From assembly GCA_013112715.1 (NCBI GenBank), contig JABFGB010000002.1, positions 103,601 to 167,600 of the forward strand: 64,000 nucleotides of DNA, read 5' to 3'. Source of the stretch: Chloroflexota bacterium (GTDB lineage: Bacteria > Chloroflexota > Anaerolineae > Aggregatilineales > J027). The translations under genes and the position numbers were made by a program. Of the stretch, positions 52,273 to 61,611 are shown in pieces; the first letter of the stretch is position 1; every line of letters starts with the position of its first letter. The notes beneath the pieces are model-generated. The model was not told the origin of the DNA. It was given only the letters and a program-made list of their open reading frames with translations, and ran no database searches.

Positions 52273-53346
52273 ATGACCATTCGACTGGATCATCTGGTAA
52301 AAAAATATGGACGGCAGACCGTCGTCAATGATGTGAGTCTGGAAATTGAGCAGGGCGAGTTGTTTGTGCTGTTGGGGGCAAGTGGCAGCGGCAAAAGCAC
52401 CATTTTGCGAATCATTGCGGGGCTAACTTCGCTAGACAGTGGCAGTGTTCAACTCAATGGGCGGGATGTCACTCGGCTATCGCCACAGCAACGGGATACG
52501 GGCTTTGTCTTCCAAAATTATTCGCTGTTCCGCCACCTGAATGCCGCCGCCAATATCGAATTTGGCCTTAAGGTTCGCAAGGCCCCCCGCAAAGAACGTC
52601 AAGAACGGGTTGCCGAGTTGTTGAGATTGATTGGGCTGGATGGCTTGGGCGGACGAATGCCAGCACAGCTTTCCGGGGGTCAGCAGCAGCGAGTGGCCCT
52701 TGCACGCGCACTTGCTCCAAATCCGAGTGTGTTGCTACTGGATGAACCGTTTGGCGCCTTGGATGTCAAAATTCGTGGTCAACTGCGCCACAGTCTACGC
52801 GAGATTCAGCAACAACTCCAAATCACCACCATTTTGGTGACACACGACCAAGAGGAAGCCTTTGAATTGGCTGACCGAATTGGCATTATTGAACGCGGAG
52901 TATTGCTCGAAGTTGGGACACCAGCCCAATTGTATCGCCGCCCCAAACACCTCTATACCGCCAATTTCTTGGGGACAGCGAATGTCCTCAATGCACGGCG
53001 CAATGGAAAAACGGTCTATGTGGACCAGGTATCCCTGCCTGCCCCGTCGGAAACGGAGCATCTGCAAAATCAGGCCGTACATTTGGTATGCCGCCCTGAA
53101 GAAATTGATTTGGCCCTTGAGCGGGAGCAGGTCAGCGGATCGTTGATTGGGCGGGGGCGTATCTCGAATATCACGTTTGCCGGGTCGTTGGAGCGGGCTA
53201 CGGTTCAACTGATAGATGTTTCTGCTGCCAAGCCGCTGCATGTCCTGTTAAGCCCCGAAAAAGTTCGTTCATTGGGCGCAATACCCGGTCAAGAAGTATT
53301 CGTCGGCATCCAAGATTTTCATTTGTTGCCATTTCAGGAGAATTAA
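52273..53346 (+). CDS. cysA: Sulfate ABC transporter ATP-binding protein CysA
   Basis: 357 residues from ATG 52273, with GAGGGTGA just upstream. Walker A GASGSGKST, signature LSGGQQQRV, Walker B VLLLDEPFGALD and H-loop VTHDQEEA are intact; a TOBE-like C-terminal domain (about 235-357) is present as in CysA. Powers sulfate uptake. Seven bases after cysW. Confidence 0.93.
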   Translation: MTIRLDHLVKKYGRQTVVNDVSLEIEQGELFVLLGASGSGKSTILRIIAGLTSLDSGSVQLNGRDVTRLSPQQRDTGFVFQNYSLFRHLNAAANIEFGLKVRKAPRKERQERVAELLRLIGLDGLGGRMPAQLSGGQQQRVALARALAPNPSVLLLDEPFGALDVKIRGQLRHSLREIQQQLQITTILVTHDQEEAFELADRIGIIERGVLLEVGTPAQLYRRPKHLYTANFLGTANVLNARRNGKTVYVDQVSLPAPSETEHLQNQAVHLVCRPEEIDLALEREQVSGSLIGRGRISNITFAGSLERATVQLIDVSAAKPLHVLLSPEKVRSLGAIPGQEVFVGIQDFHLLPFQEN

Positions 53347-53348
53347 TC

Positions 53349-54053
53349 ATGCTCGATTTTGAACGCCTAAATCAAGATTTTGAGACCGCCGCGCCCCAGC
53401 ATATCCTCAAATGGGCCGTCGAACATTTTGGCGCAGGCCTGTCGGTGGTCACGAGTTTTCAACCGACGGGGATCGCCACGCTGCATATGCTGAGTGAAAT
53501 CGCCCCACAAACGCCAGTCCTCACGCTGGACACAGGGCTATTATTTCCAGAAACTTACGCTTTGATGGATGAGGTTGAACAACGTTTTAATCTCAACTTG
53601 ACCCGGATTCGCCCCGCCCTAACCGTTGAGCAGCAGGCGTCTGAATATGGGGCGGCTTTGTGGGAACGCGACCCCGATCAATGCTGTCATATTCGCAAAG
53701 TTGCCCCACTCGATGCTGTTTTGGGCAATTACGCAGCATGGATTACAGGCTTACGGCGTGACCAAACCGGACGTGGTGCTACTCCAATTATTTCACGGGA
53801 TACCAAACACCAAAATGTCAAATTGTCGCCTTTTGCCACATGGACGGAGGAGATGATTTGGCTGTATATCCATGCCTACGACCTGCCGTATAACGCTTTA
53901 CATGACCAGAGCTATCCCAGCATTGGCTGCAACACCCCGACCTGTACCCAACCCGTCACGGCTGGCGCGGATGGTCGGTCTGGGCGTTGGGTGAACAGCG
54001 CCAAAACTGAATGTGGTATTCATACATCAACAGGAGCAGAACAAGTATCATGA
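53349..54053 (+). CDS. cysH: Phosphoadenylyl/adenylyl-sulfate reductase, APS-reductase-type cysteines
   Basis: 234 residues. LTLDTGLLFPETY and ITGLRRDQTGRG fit CysH. Cys112-Cys113 with a second pair, Cys194 and Cys199, mark the [4Fe-4S] APS-reductase type, and KTECGIH (Cys222) carries the catalytic cysteine. The second pair reads GCNTPTC, that is C-x4-C, where the family normally has C-x2-C; a two-residue insertion lies exactly at the cluster. Either the cluster is held differently or the enzyme uses PAPS without a cluster. The neighbouring cysC would make PAPS. The reduced sulfite goes to sulfite reductase. Confidence 0.9.
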   Translation: MLDFERLNQDFETAAPQHILKWAVEHFGAGLSVVTSFQPTGIATLHMLSEIAPQTPVLTLDTGLLFPETYALMDEVEQRFNLNLTRIRPALTVEQQASEYGAALWERDPDQCCHIRKVAPLDAVLGNYAAWITGLRRDQTGRGATPIISRDTKHQNVKLSPFATWTEEMIWLYIHAYDLPYNALHDQSYPSIGCNTPTCTQPVTAGADGRSGRWVNSAKTECGIHTSTGAEQVS

Positions 54054-54604
54054 GTGAGCAAGGTTTTACATTGTGGCTGACCGGGTTATCCGGCGCGGGT
54101 AAAACGACCATCGCCGTCGCTTTGGAACAGGAATTACGGGCGCGGGGTCTACGGGTTGAACGGTTAGATGGCGATACGGTGCGCGAAGGCCTGACCCGCG
54201 ATCTAGGCTTTAGCAAAGAAGACCGGGACAAAAATATCGAACGGGTGACGTTTGTCGCCAAGCTGCTATCGCGGAATGGGGTTGGGGTGTTGGCCTCGTT
54301 TATCTCGCCCTATCAAGCCACCCGTGACAAAGTGCGCCAAGAGACGACCAACTTTATTGAGGTGTATGTCAATGCCCCGCTGCAAACGTGTATTGACCGT
54401 GATGTAAAGGGTATGTACGCCAAAGCGATGGCCGGACAAATCAAAAATTTCACCGGGATTGATGACCCTTATGAAGCCCCCGTTAACCCCGAAATCGAGG
54501 TGAATACGGATCGCCAAAGCCTGCAAGAAAGCCTTGGGGAGATTTTGGCCTATCTGGAAACTCGCCAGTTGATTCCGGTCAAGGAGGCCGCTTATCATGT
54601 CTAA
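54050..54604 (+). CDS. cysC: Adenylylsulfate kinase
   Basis: 184 residues from ATG 54050, overlapping cysH as ATGA. P-loop GLSGAGKTT (12-20) and the APS-binding [27 protein letters not shown] and [13 protein letters not shown] define CysC. It phosphorylates APS to PAPS. Together with an APS-type CysH it leaves open which nucleotide is reduced; PAPS could also serve sulfation. Confidence 0.94.
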   Translation: MSEQGFTLWLTGLSGAGKTTIAVALEQELRARGLRVERLDGDTVREGLTRDLGFSKEDRDKNIERVTFVAKLLSRNGVGVLASFISPYQATRDKVRQETTNFIEVYVNAPLQTCIDRDVKGMYAKAMAGQIKNFTGIDDPYEAPVNPEIEVNTDRQSLQESLGEILAYLETRQLIPVKEAAYHV

Positions 54605-55775
54605 ACTTATCGCACCGCATGGGGGGACACTCATCAACCGTCTTTTGGATGGGGCTGAACGTGAAGTCGCCCTTGAACGCGCCGCCACCCTGCCCCAGAT
54701 TCCGCTCAATGATTTGAATTTGGCTGACCTTGAAATGATCGCGGTGGGGGCACTGAGTCCGCTGACTGGATATATGAATCAGGCCGATTATCAATCGGTG
54801 GTTCATACTATGCACCTTGCGAACGGGCTGGCGTGGTCAATCCCGGTGACGCTGGCAGTGGATGAAAACCTTGCCGAACATCTGAAGATTGGGCAATCCG
54901 CCGTACTAACCGAGGAGGTTCGTGGCGAAACCCGGCTGCTGGCAATTTTGGACATCAGTGATAAATACACCTATGATCCACAAGTCGAGGCGCAGCAGGT
55001 CTATCGGACTACGGAGGTGGCCCATCCCGGCGTAGCACGTCTGTATAAACAAGGATCGGTGCTGTTGGGAGGTGATGTGCATGTCATCAATTTACCCCAG
55101 CGCGTTAACGACGAATTTCCTGATATTCGGTTCACGCCTTCGGAAACACGGGCCATTTTCAGCGAGCGCGGTTGGCGGCGGGTGGTGGGTTTCCAGACCC
55201 GTAATCCGATTCATCGTGCCCACGAATATATTCAAAAGACCGCGCTGGAAATTGTGGACGGTCTATTGATTCATCCACTGGTAGGGGAAACCAAATCGGA
55301 TGATATTCCGGCAGCGGTGCGGGTGGCAAGTTATCAGGCGATTGTCAATCACTATTATCCGCTGAATCGGGTGGTCTTGAGCGCGTTTCCGGCTGCGATG
55401 CGGTATGCTGGCCCACGTGAAGCCATTTTCCACGCCATTGCCCGTAAGAATTATGGTTGCTCGCATTTTATTGTGGGGCGCGATCATGCGGGGGTCGGCA
55501 ATTATTATGGCAGTTATGATGCCCATCACATCTTTGACCAGTTCACACCAGAGGAAATCGGCATTACCCCGCTGTTTTTTGAACATACCTTTTACTGCAA
55601 AAAGTGTGGTGGTGTGGTCAGTCTCAAATCTTGCCCACATGGTAAAGAAGACCATATCGCCTTGAGTGGCACGCAAGTACGGGAAATGTTGTCGCGTGGT
55701 GAGATGCTGCCCACTGAGTTTACACGCCCGGAGGTCAGCCGGATTTTGATGGCAAGTTACCAAGTAGGGGCATAA
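54597..55775 (+). CDS. sat: Sulfate adenylyltransferase, monomeric Sat/ATPS type
   Basis: 392 residues. [11 protein letters not shown] (200-210) and [12 protein letters not shown] (about 293-304) are the ATP-sulfurylase motifs. [16 protein letters not shown] near the C-terminus is the metal-binding knuckle seen in many bacterial Sat proteins. It activates sulfate to APS. The start overlaps cysC by eight bases, completing the sulfate uptake-activation-reduction operon. A hairpin follows. Confidence 0.95.
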   Translation: MSKLIAPHGGTLINRLLDGAEREVALERAATLPQIPLNDLNLADLEMIAVGALSPLTGYMNQADYQSVVHTMHLANGLAWSIPVTLAVDENLAEHLKIGQSAVLTEEVRGETRLLAILDISDKYTYDPQVEAQQVYRTTEVAHPGVARLYKQGSVLLGGDVHVINLPQRVNDEFPDIRFTPSETRAIFSERGWRRVVGFQTRNPIHRAHEYIQKTALEIVDGLLIHPLVGETKSDDIPAAVRVASYQAIVNHYYPLNRVVLSAFPAAMRYAGPREAIFHAIARKNYGCSHFIVGRDHAGVGNYYGSYDAHHIFDQFTPEEIGITPLFFEHTFYCKKCGGVVSLKSCPHGKEDHIALSGTQVREMLSRGEMLPTEFTRPEVSRILMASYQVGA

Positions 55776-55807
55776 ATTAGCGTGAAAACAGAGGAGATAG
55801 GGATTAT

Positions 55808-55828
55808 TGGGGGAGACAACCTCCCCCA
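55808..55828. terminator. Hairpin between convergent sat and exporter genes
   Basis: TGGGGGAG (55808-55815) pairs with CTCCCCCA (55821-55828), five-base loop. A run of A follows on the plus strand, giving T on neither arm strongly; likely a shared terminator for both strands. Confidence 0.65.
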
Positions 55829-55836
55829 TAAAAATC

Positions 55837-58296
55837 CTATTCCATGACCCGCAGTGTAGAAGGAATATCCATTCGGAGCATCTTACGAATGCTCAACAGA
55901 GGTGTTAGCCCAACCACAAAAATACCTAACACACCCGCCGTCAATAACGTCCCGGAGGCGATGTAGACATTGAACTGGATGTCTGGGACCATCTCTTTGA
56001 CCTGACTTTCCATCATCCAGACAATCACCATGTAGCCGAACATAATGCCCAAAATCGTACCGAATAGACCGGTGACAATATTTTCGACTACCTGCATCCG
56101 GGTAACTGTGCGGATACGCAGCCCAAAGGCAAACATAGTGGCAATCTCGCGCATCCGTTCATCCACATTGATCGTGGTTGAGTTGAAGGCGATGAGAAAC
56201 GCCAGTATCACGACGACGCCCTGAATCATGATGAGTACCGTATTAAAGATTTCGATAGACTCCTCAAAACTTTGGGCAATATCCTTAACGGCCTGAACGG
56301 ATACAACACCCGGTTGGGCAAACATCACGCGCCGCATTTGGGCGGTGGTGACGCCCTCGGCTGGATAGAGGGTCAGGGTGTTTGCCAGACCAGTCATATT
56401 CATCAGTTCGGCTTGATTCAGGCTCATATAGGCCTGCATCCGCAACGGATTGTCGTGAATACCGATCACTGGAATATCCATTTCTTCCATGCGATAGGAC
56501 AGCAGACCCTCTCGTACAGGGAGCGAAAGCCGAACCGTTTCACCCACCTCTACACCGAGGTCTTTGGCAGCTTTTTCAGAAATGACGATACCTCGTTCAC
56601 CATCCGGCAAATTACCCTCCTTCAGTGTCGGTTGCCACAAGGCTGTGGCGGGATCATCTAACTCAATCACCGCCAACATTTCCTCGTCATCTGAATTAAT
56701 GTATTCACCCGCTATGACGAGACCCACATCCACCTTACTGAACAAGGGTCGCCCATCTTGTTCAAGTTGCTGCAAGTCGGTGATATGGTCGCTAGTAATC
56801 GGATAGAAATTATCCAGCACCACGTCCAGCCGATCAGGATATGACTCCGTGTAAAAGCTGCTGCCCCGGTGAATCGTGCGGTTGAAGGTATCTAGCAGGC
56901 CCGCCATCGCCACCAAGAGCATAATGGCAATCGAGACGCCGAGTGTCGTCATCAGACTGCGCCAAGGGGAACGCAAAATATTGCGGAATGGCATCTGCAT
57001 ATAACTCTTGCCGGGCAGGGGAATATATTCCATGAGATAGGACAGGCCGCCCCCTTTTGCTACCAGATAACCTGTCTGAATGGCGTCCACTGGCTGGACA
57101 CGCACAGCCCGCCAAACCGGAAACAGCGTGGCAATGATAGGCACCATCACCCCCAGAACAGACGCTCTAAGATAGCTCTCAAAATAAAAGAGCCGGCCCC
57201 AGTAGGGAAGTGGATAGAATTCCTTGAAGATTCCCGACAGTGCTTGCCCGAACAGATAGCTGACGCCGATCCCGAAGAGGGTTCCCACCACCGCGATTTG
57301 TAGACCCAACAAGATTGGACGCAAAGCCAGCCAATGCCGCTTAACCCCCAACGCCATGCCGATTCCAATTTGGCGGCGCTGTGACTCGACAATCCGCCCT
57401 GCCAGATTAAAGGTTGCCATCGCTGCCCCGATGAGAAACAACCCGGCGACGATGTTCCAAAAGCGCTGATCGCCTCGCGCGTCGGCATACATCGCGTTGT
57501 AAACCTGATCATCTTCCTTTTTGGTCAGGTTGAAGCCTGTATCGGCAAATTGGGTAGCCATTACCTGCTTAATGTCGTGGATCACGGCCTCAGGGTTGGC
57601 ACCCTCATCCAATAGAAGGACGGCATTGTTGATTAGCCCCTCTCGCCCACTGATCTGTTGAACCGTGTCACGCGACATATACATCACGGCAAATGTGTTT
57701 TCGTTTTCCATGAAGCCGCCCGTACCCGGTATGATCATCATGTTTTCGGGGATTTGACCACGCCCAACGAAATCCAGTTCGATGTCCCCGGTGATTTTGA
57801 TGCTATCCCCCGGCGACAACTTGCGGTAGTTGGTAAATAGATAGTCCATAATGACTTTGTTTGTGCCCGCATCGGCTTCGGTTAGCCCTGACCCTTCCCT
57901 GATATTCAATCTGCTGATATGCGGCCCACCGTCTGACAAGTCCACGCCAATGAGCCGACCCGGATAGAGGATCGTTTCGCCCTCTTTGGAAGCGTCTACA
58001 AGGGTTGGAACCATTAAGCGAGTTTCAACCACGTTGACCCCTTCAATATCGGCCAAAGCGGATTCGAGCGCGGCGCTTTCGAGATAGCTGCCCTCCGTCA
58101 GTTCCAATTGGAGGTCGTACATGGCAAGCATCGCCATACTTTTATCCAGTGATTCGATGCGCCATTCTTTTTGCTTGCCAAAAGCACTGTAGACGCCTGT
58201 GCCCAAAGCGAGAATTACGGCAATCGCCAGCACTTGTAACCAGCGTTCTTTGGCATCACGATAAGACCACTTAAGCCAAAATTTGAGGTTCATCAT
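55837..58296 (-). CDS. MacB/FtsX-type ABC transporter permease
   Basis: About 819 residues from one of two adjacent ATGs (58296 or 58293), preceded by GAAGGTG. One N-terminal span (about 20-42), a large extracytoplasmic domain (50-265), three spans (about 290-420), a second extracytoplasmic domain (475-690) and three spans near the end: two FtsX modules in one chain. Such proteins work with a LolD/MacB-type ATPase in lipid, peptide or antibiotic export by a mechanical mechanism. The ATPase gene is directly upstream. Confidence 0.88.
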   Translation of the reverse strand: MMNLKFWLKWSYRDAKERWLQVLAIAVILALGTGVYSAFGKQKEWRIESLDKSMAMLAMYDLQLELTEGSYLESAALESALADIEGVNVVETRLMVPTLVDASKEGETILYPGRLIGVDLSDGGPHISRLNIREGSGLTEADAGTNKVIMDYLFTNYRKLSPGDSIKITGDIELDFVGRGQIPENMMIIPGTGGFMENENTFAVMYMSRDTVQQISGREGLINNAVLLLDEGANPEAVIHDIKQVMATQFADTGFNLTKKEDDQVYNAMYADARGDQRFWNIVAGLFLIGAAMATFNLAGRIVESQRRQIGIGMALGVKRHWLALRPILLGLQIAVVGTLFGIGVSYLFGQALSGIFKEFYPLPYWGRLFYFESYLRASVLGVMVPIIATLFPVWRAVRVQPVDAIQTGYLVAKGGGLSYLMEYIPLPGKSYMQMPFRNILRSPWRSLMTTLGVSIAIMLLVAMAGLLDTFNRTIHRGSSFYTESYPDRLDVVLDNFYPITSDHITDLQQLEQDGRPLFSKVDVGLVIAGEYINSDDEEMLAVIELDDPATALWQPTLKEGNLPDGERGIVISEKAAKDLGVEVGETVRLSLPVREGLLSYRMEEMDIPVIGIHDNPLRMQAYMSLNQAELMNMTGLANTLTLYPAEGVTTAQMRRVMFAQPGVVSVQAVKDIAQSFEESIEIFNTVLIMIQGVVVILAFLIAFNSTTINVDERMREIATMFAFGLRIRTVTRMQVVENIVTGLFGTILGIMFGYMVIVWMMESQVKEMVPDIQFNVYIASGTLLTAGVLGIFVVGLTPLLSIRKMLRMDIPSTLRVME

Positions 58297-58306
58297 TTCA
58301 CCTTCT

Positions 58307-59011
58307 TTACCAATGCAACTCAGCAATTGGCGCTTTACCCGCTTCTGGCGCACCATCTCGCACAATTTCGCCACTGCTCAATTCAATCACACGATCCGCA
58401 ATCCGTGAAATTTCGCGGTTATGGGTCACAACCAGCACCGTTCGCCTGTTGCCTGCTTGGGATCGTAAGAGCTGCAAAATTTGGACACCCGTCTTGAAAT
58501 CCAATTCACCCGTTGGCTCATCGGCTAACAAAACAGGATTGCCAGTCGCCAGCGCCCGTGCGATTGCCACACGCTGCTGCTCGCCACCCGACAATTCATG
58601 TGGAAAATGGTGATAGCGGAGGCCGAGACCCACACTATCAAGTACCGCTTTTGCAGTGGACTGGATACCTCGTTTGTAGTGCATGTCGAGTACAAATTGG
58701 ACATTTTCCTCGGCGGTTAGGCTGGGGAAGAGGTTGAAACTTTGGAAGATGAAACTGACGGTATTGCGTCGGAAGTCAAATTGCTTTAGGCGGCTCATGG
58801 CGGTGATGTCTTGATCAGCGACGGTAATAATACCCTCGGTGGGGGTGTCTAGGGCGCTAATCATATTAAGAAGGGTTGTCTTGCCACTTCCTGATGGCCC
58901 CAAGACAACCACAAATTCCCCTTCTTCGATATTCAATGACACATCATTTAGGGCCGTAACGGTCACCGCGCCCATCTGATATCTCTTGGACACATGCTTT
59001 AGCACTATCAT
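58307..59011 (-). CDS. ABC transporter ATP-binding protein, LolD/MacB type
   Basis: 234 residues. Walker A GPSGSGKTT, signature LSGGEQQRV, Walker B VLLADEPTGELD and H-loop VTHNREI are intact. GGAGG lies seven bases before the ATG. Its 11-base spacing to the permease gene and the LolD-like sequence make it the partner. MarR stands upstream. Confidence 0.92.
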   Translation of the reverse strand: MIVLKHVSKRYQMGAVTVTALNDVSLNIEEGEFVVVLGPSGSGKTTLLNMISALDTPTEGIITVADQDITAMSRLKQFDFRRNTVSFIFQSFNLFPSLTAEENVQFVLDMHYKRGIQSTAKAVLDSVGLGLRYHHFPHELSGGEQQRVAIARALATGNPVLLADEPTGELDFKTGVQILQLLRSQAGNRRTVLVVTHNREISRIADRVIELSSGEIVRDGAPEAGKAPIAELHW

Positions 59012-59093
59012 TGCGCTACCTCCATCTGGATACTCCCCGGTGGCAGTTGAGATAGCGGCGATGGGGGATTTTTTTCTCTAAATAAAAACTGCT

Positions 59094-59552
59094 TTACTCA
59101 AAACGCTGCACAATCTTGCTTAGGAGTGTTGTCAGGGTCGTTACTTCCTCATCCCCTTCCAAAGCCTGAATCACCTTAGTGGCAATCATTTGATCCACCC
59201 GATCATGTTCGGCCTTAATCTCCCAACCTTTGGTCGTCAGTGCTAACCCGTAGGAACGGCGGTCCCGGCGACTAATCACTCGGTTCAGCAATCCTCGCTC
59301 CTCCAAACGATTGATTGCGCTGGTTAGGGTACTATTGGGAATATGAAGTTCACTGCATATCTCCTTCAAAATAATATCGGGCCGTTCGGCGATGAGTTTG
59401 AGGATATGTAAATCAAGTTGCGCCATACCACGCAGCGCTTTTGACCATGTACCAAGTTGATCCAACCGAATACCCCAAGTGATTTGGTGCAATAAATCAC
59501 TGATTACTTCTACTTGGGTAGACGAAGGTGATGTCTCATCTCCGGTGGGCAT
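59094..59552 (-). CDS. MarR-family transcriptional regulator
   Basis: 152 residues. The winged helix (about 50-115) has LKEICSELHIPNSTLTSAINRLEERGLLNR and RRSYGLALT. First gene of the exporter operon, transcribed from a promoter with an overlapping inverted repeat (59606-59655), so it is probably autoregulated and relieved by a small molecule that the exporter removes. The ligand is unknown. Confidence 0.9.
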   Translation of the reverse strand: MPTGDETSPSSTQVEVISDLLHQITWGIRLDQLGTWSKALRGMAQLDLHILKLIAERPDIILKEICSELHIPNSTLTSAINRLEERGLLNRVISRRDRRSYGLALTTKGWEIKAEHDRVDQMIATKVIQALEGDEEVTTLTTLLSKIVQRFE

Positions 59553-59605
59553 TTTTCACCTCACTCTTTCTTAGGTACGAAATACGAATTATGCGATCTT
59601 CAAAT

Positions 59606-59655
59606 ACTACGATAGTCGTACTAATATTGTACCACGCCGCCTATTTTTTTGTCAA
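59606..59655 (-). promoter_or_regulatory. Promoter of the MarR-exporter operon with operator-like inverted repeat
   Basis: Perfect TTGACA (59655-59650), 18 bases, TACAAT (59631-59626) on the minus strand. Just downstream, AGTACGA-CTA-TCGTAGT (59622-59606) is an inverted repeat with one mismatch, at the expected start of transcription. MarR dimers bind such 15-20-base palindromes. Confidence 0.72.
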
Positions 59656-59796
59656 TAAGAGGCAAATTTTGTAGATCGCATGGGAGAAAAATGGAGTTCG
59701 ATCAGGAACAAATTGAGCAGGCTACCAATTGCCCTTATGATCGAGGAGGATGGCTTCCGAGTGGTGAGCGATGAAAATGCGTTGGCAGGCTACTTT

Positions 59797-60321
59797 TTAA
59801 CCGGGTGTGCCCTGATGCAAAGCCTCCACAAGCGCTTCAATCAGCGCATCTGCCGCAATCTGAACAGGCAGCGAGATACCTTCCCCCGATGAGACATCAA
59901 GGGGTTGGATAGCCAGTAAACCGATGTGGCAGTGGAGGCTCGTTTCGAGATAATTTGCCAGCAGGGACAGGGGCAAAGTATGGGTAGATGCACTGATGCC
60001 CTCAATATCTTCAGGCACTATCCACCGCACCGTTCCGGGCAGTGCATCAAAATTCGCACTATCTATGAGAATGACCCAATCGGGTTCAAACCGCCGTAGC
60101 AGCCCCGTACAGTTTTCAGGGGCTACCCCGGCAGCGATGACCTGAACAGTGTCGCATCCTGCCAACCGCGCTGACAGGCGTGTGGCAATCCGTTCGCCCA
60201 CCCCGTCATCCCGGTACATCCCATTCCCAATGCCCACAATCGCGGTTTTCAGCGGATGGTCAGGTGGAGGGGTTGGATGCAGAATCTTGTGAAACAAATC
60301 CTTCCAAGACTCGTTCGACAT
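59797..60321 (-). CDS. [NiFe] hydrogenase maturation protease
   Basis: 174 residues from ATG 60321, with GGAG nine bases upstream; it overlaps the ferredoxin gene by about 60 bases. VGIGNGMYRDDGVGERIA and VILIDSANFDALPG carry the acidic metal-binding residues of HycI/HybD-type endopeptidases. It would cut the C-terminal tail from the large subunit after nickel insertion. Its place at the end of the hydrogenase operon, with a tailed large subunit, supports this. Confidence 0.88.
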   Translation of the reverse strand: MSNESWKDLFHKILHPTPPPDHPLKTAIVGIGNGMYRDDGVGERIATRLSARLAGCDTVQVIAAGVAPENCTGLLRRFEPDWVILIDSANFDALPGTVRWIVPEDIEGISASTHTLPLSLLANYLETSLHCHIGLLAIQPLDVSSGEGISLPVQIAADALIEALVEALHQGTPG

Positions 60322-60685
60322 GGGGTGCATCTCCATAATAGACCGTGAAAGCCTGTTTATGGAGCGCGGCATTCTCCCATTCCTCAGGCGACATCGTTAG
60401 GCAGCTAAAACGACAATTGACCACACACTGCCCACAATAGATGCAGCGATCGGCGTGATAACGTGCTACAAACTGCTTGGTGGTCTTGTCAATCGTGATA
60501 ATCTCAATCGCATTGGCTGGACATTCTTTGCTACACAGACAGCATCCGGTACAACCATCTGGGGTCCAATGAAGCGTGCCACGTAAACGTTCCGGCGTGG
60601 GGGTCCGTTCGGCAGGATAACGCTGGGTGGCCGCCCGCCGAAAAAGCGAACGAGCGGCATATTGCAACAGGGTATGACGTTTCAT
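60260..60685 (-). CDS. 4Fe-4S ferredoxin subunit of the hydrogenase
   Basis: 141 residues from ATG 60685, which overlaps the previous gene as ATGA and has GGAG seven bases upstream. Two [4Fe-4S] motifs, CTGCCLCSKECP and CIYCGQCVVNC, resemble NuoI/HycF/EchF. It should link the electron donor to the small subunit of the complex on the cytoplasmic side. Confidence 0.9.
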   Translation of the reverse strand: MKRHTLLQYAARSLFRRAATQRYPAERTPTPERLRGTLHWTPDGCTGCCLCSKECPANAIEIITIDKTTKQFVARYHADRCIYCGQCVVNCRFSCLTMSPEEWENAALHKQAFTVYYGDAPHVERVLEGFVSQDSASNPST

Positions 60686-61611
60686 GCCTGTACTCCTTCC
60701 CAGATGACTAACGCCAGCCATTGAGCCAGCACCAACAGTGTACCCCAACGCCACCATAAACCGACGGTTTGATCAATCCGTAAACGGGCTACCAACGATT
60801 GAATCCCCACAAGAATCAGGAGCAGCAGGAGCGTTTTTAGAACAAACAACGGTAGCCCACTGACCCCGCCCATATAAAACGCCGCCACCATCGTTAACCC
60901 TACGACAAGTTCAACATGCCGCCCCAATCGAAACAACGCCAAGCCCCGTCCGCTGTATTCGGTCAGTGCCCCCGCGACGATTTCGGTTTCGGCTTCCGGC
61001 GCATTAAATGGTGCGATTTCCAGCTTGCCTAATAATCCAATCAATGCCACCACAAAGCCAACGGGCTGGACAATTAGTAGCCATTGACCATCAGCATCCG
61101 CAATAATTTCGTTGATTTGCCAGCTACGGGCCGCCACCGCCGGGCCAAGCATCGCCAACAGGAAGGGCGCTTCATACGAAAACAATTGGGTCAACGTGCG
61201 GGTCGCCCCCACCAATGAAAAGCGATCCGTCGTGTTTGCTCCCGCCAGCCCGGTGCAAACGGTAAGCAGGCTCAACAGGTAGAGCGTCACAATCAAATCA
61301 CCTTTAAAGCTGTACAATGGGTCGAACCCCGCCAACGGCACATAGAGTGCGGCGGTCAACGCCCCTGCCAGTGCCAAGATGGGCAAGGCAATGAATAGCA
61401 GGCGGTTGCTGTCTGCCGGAATCACTTCCTCTTTGACGAGGAGTTTGGCAATATCGGCATAGGGCTGAAACCAACGCGGGCCGACACGATTTTGTACCCG
61501 TGCCATTAGTTTGCGGTCTATCCACTCATAACTCATACCCAGCGCCAACACAAACAAGCCGCCGGGGAAAAACATTAGGGTGAGCAAATCTTGAATGGCG
61601 TTCATCTTCAC
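60682..61611 (-). CDS. NuoH/EchB-like membrane subunit
   Basis: 309 residues, about eight spans. WIDRKLMARVQNRVGPRWFQPYADIAKLL (about 28-56) and EIAPFNAPEAETEIVAGALTEYSG are hallmark loops of complex I subunit 1 and its hydrogenase counterparts (HycD, EchB). It anchors the peripheral arm and takes part in ion transfer. Start overlaps the large-subunit stop as ATGA. Confidence 0.92.
   Translation of the reverse strand: MKMNAIQDLLTLMFFPGGLFVLALGMSYEWIDRKLMARVQNRVGPRWFQPYADIAKLLVKEEVIPADSNRLLFIALPILALAGALTAALYVPLAGFDPLYSFKGDLIVTLYLLSLLTVCTGLAGANTTDRFSLVGATRTLTQLFSYEAPFLLAMLGPAVAARSWQINEIIADADGQWLLIVQPVGFVVALIGLLGKLEIAPFNAPEAETEIVAGALTEYSGRGLALFRLGRHVELVVGLTMVAAFYMGGVSGLPLFVLKTLLLLLILVGIQSLVARLRIDQTVGLWWRWGTLLVLAQWLALVIWEGVQA

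Noticed and set aside
59680..59892. 70-codon plus-strand frame between MarR and the hydrogenase protease
   Set aside because: No ribosome site, no recognisable sequence, and it overlaps the end of the protease gene in antisense.
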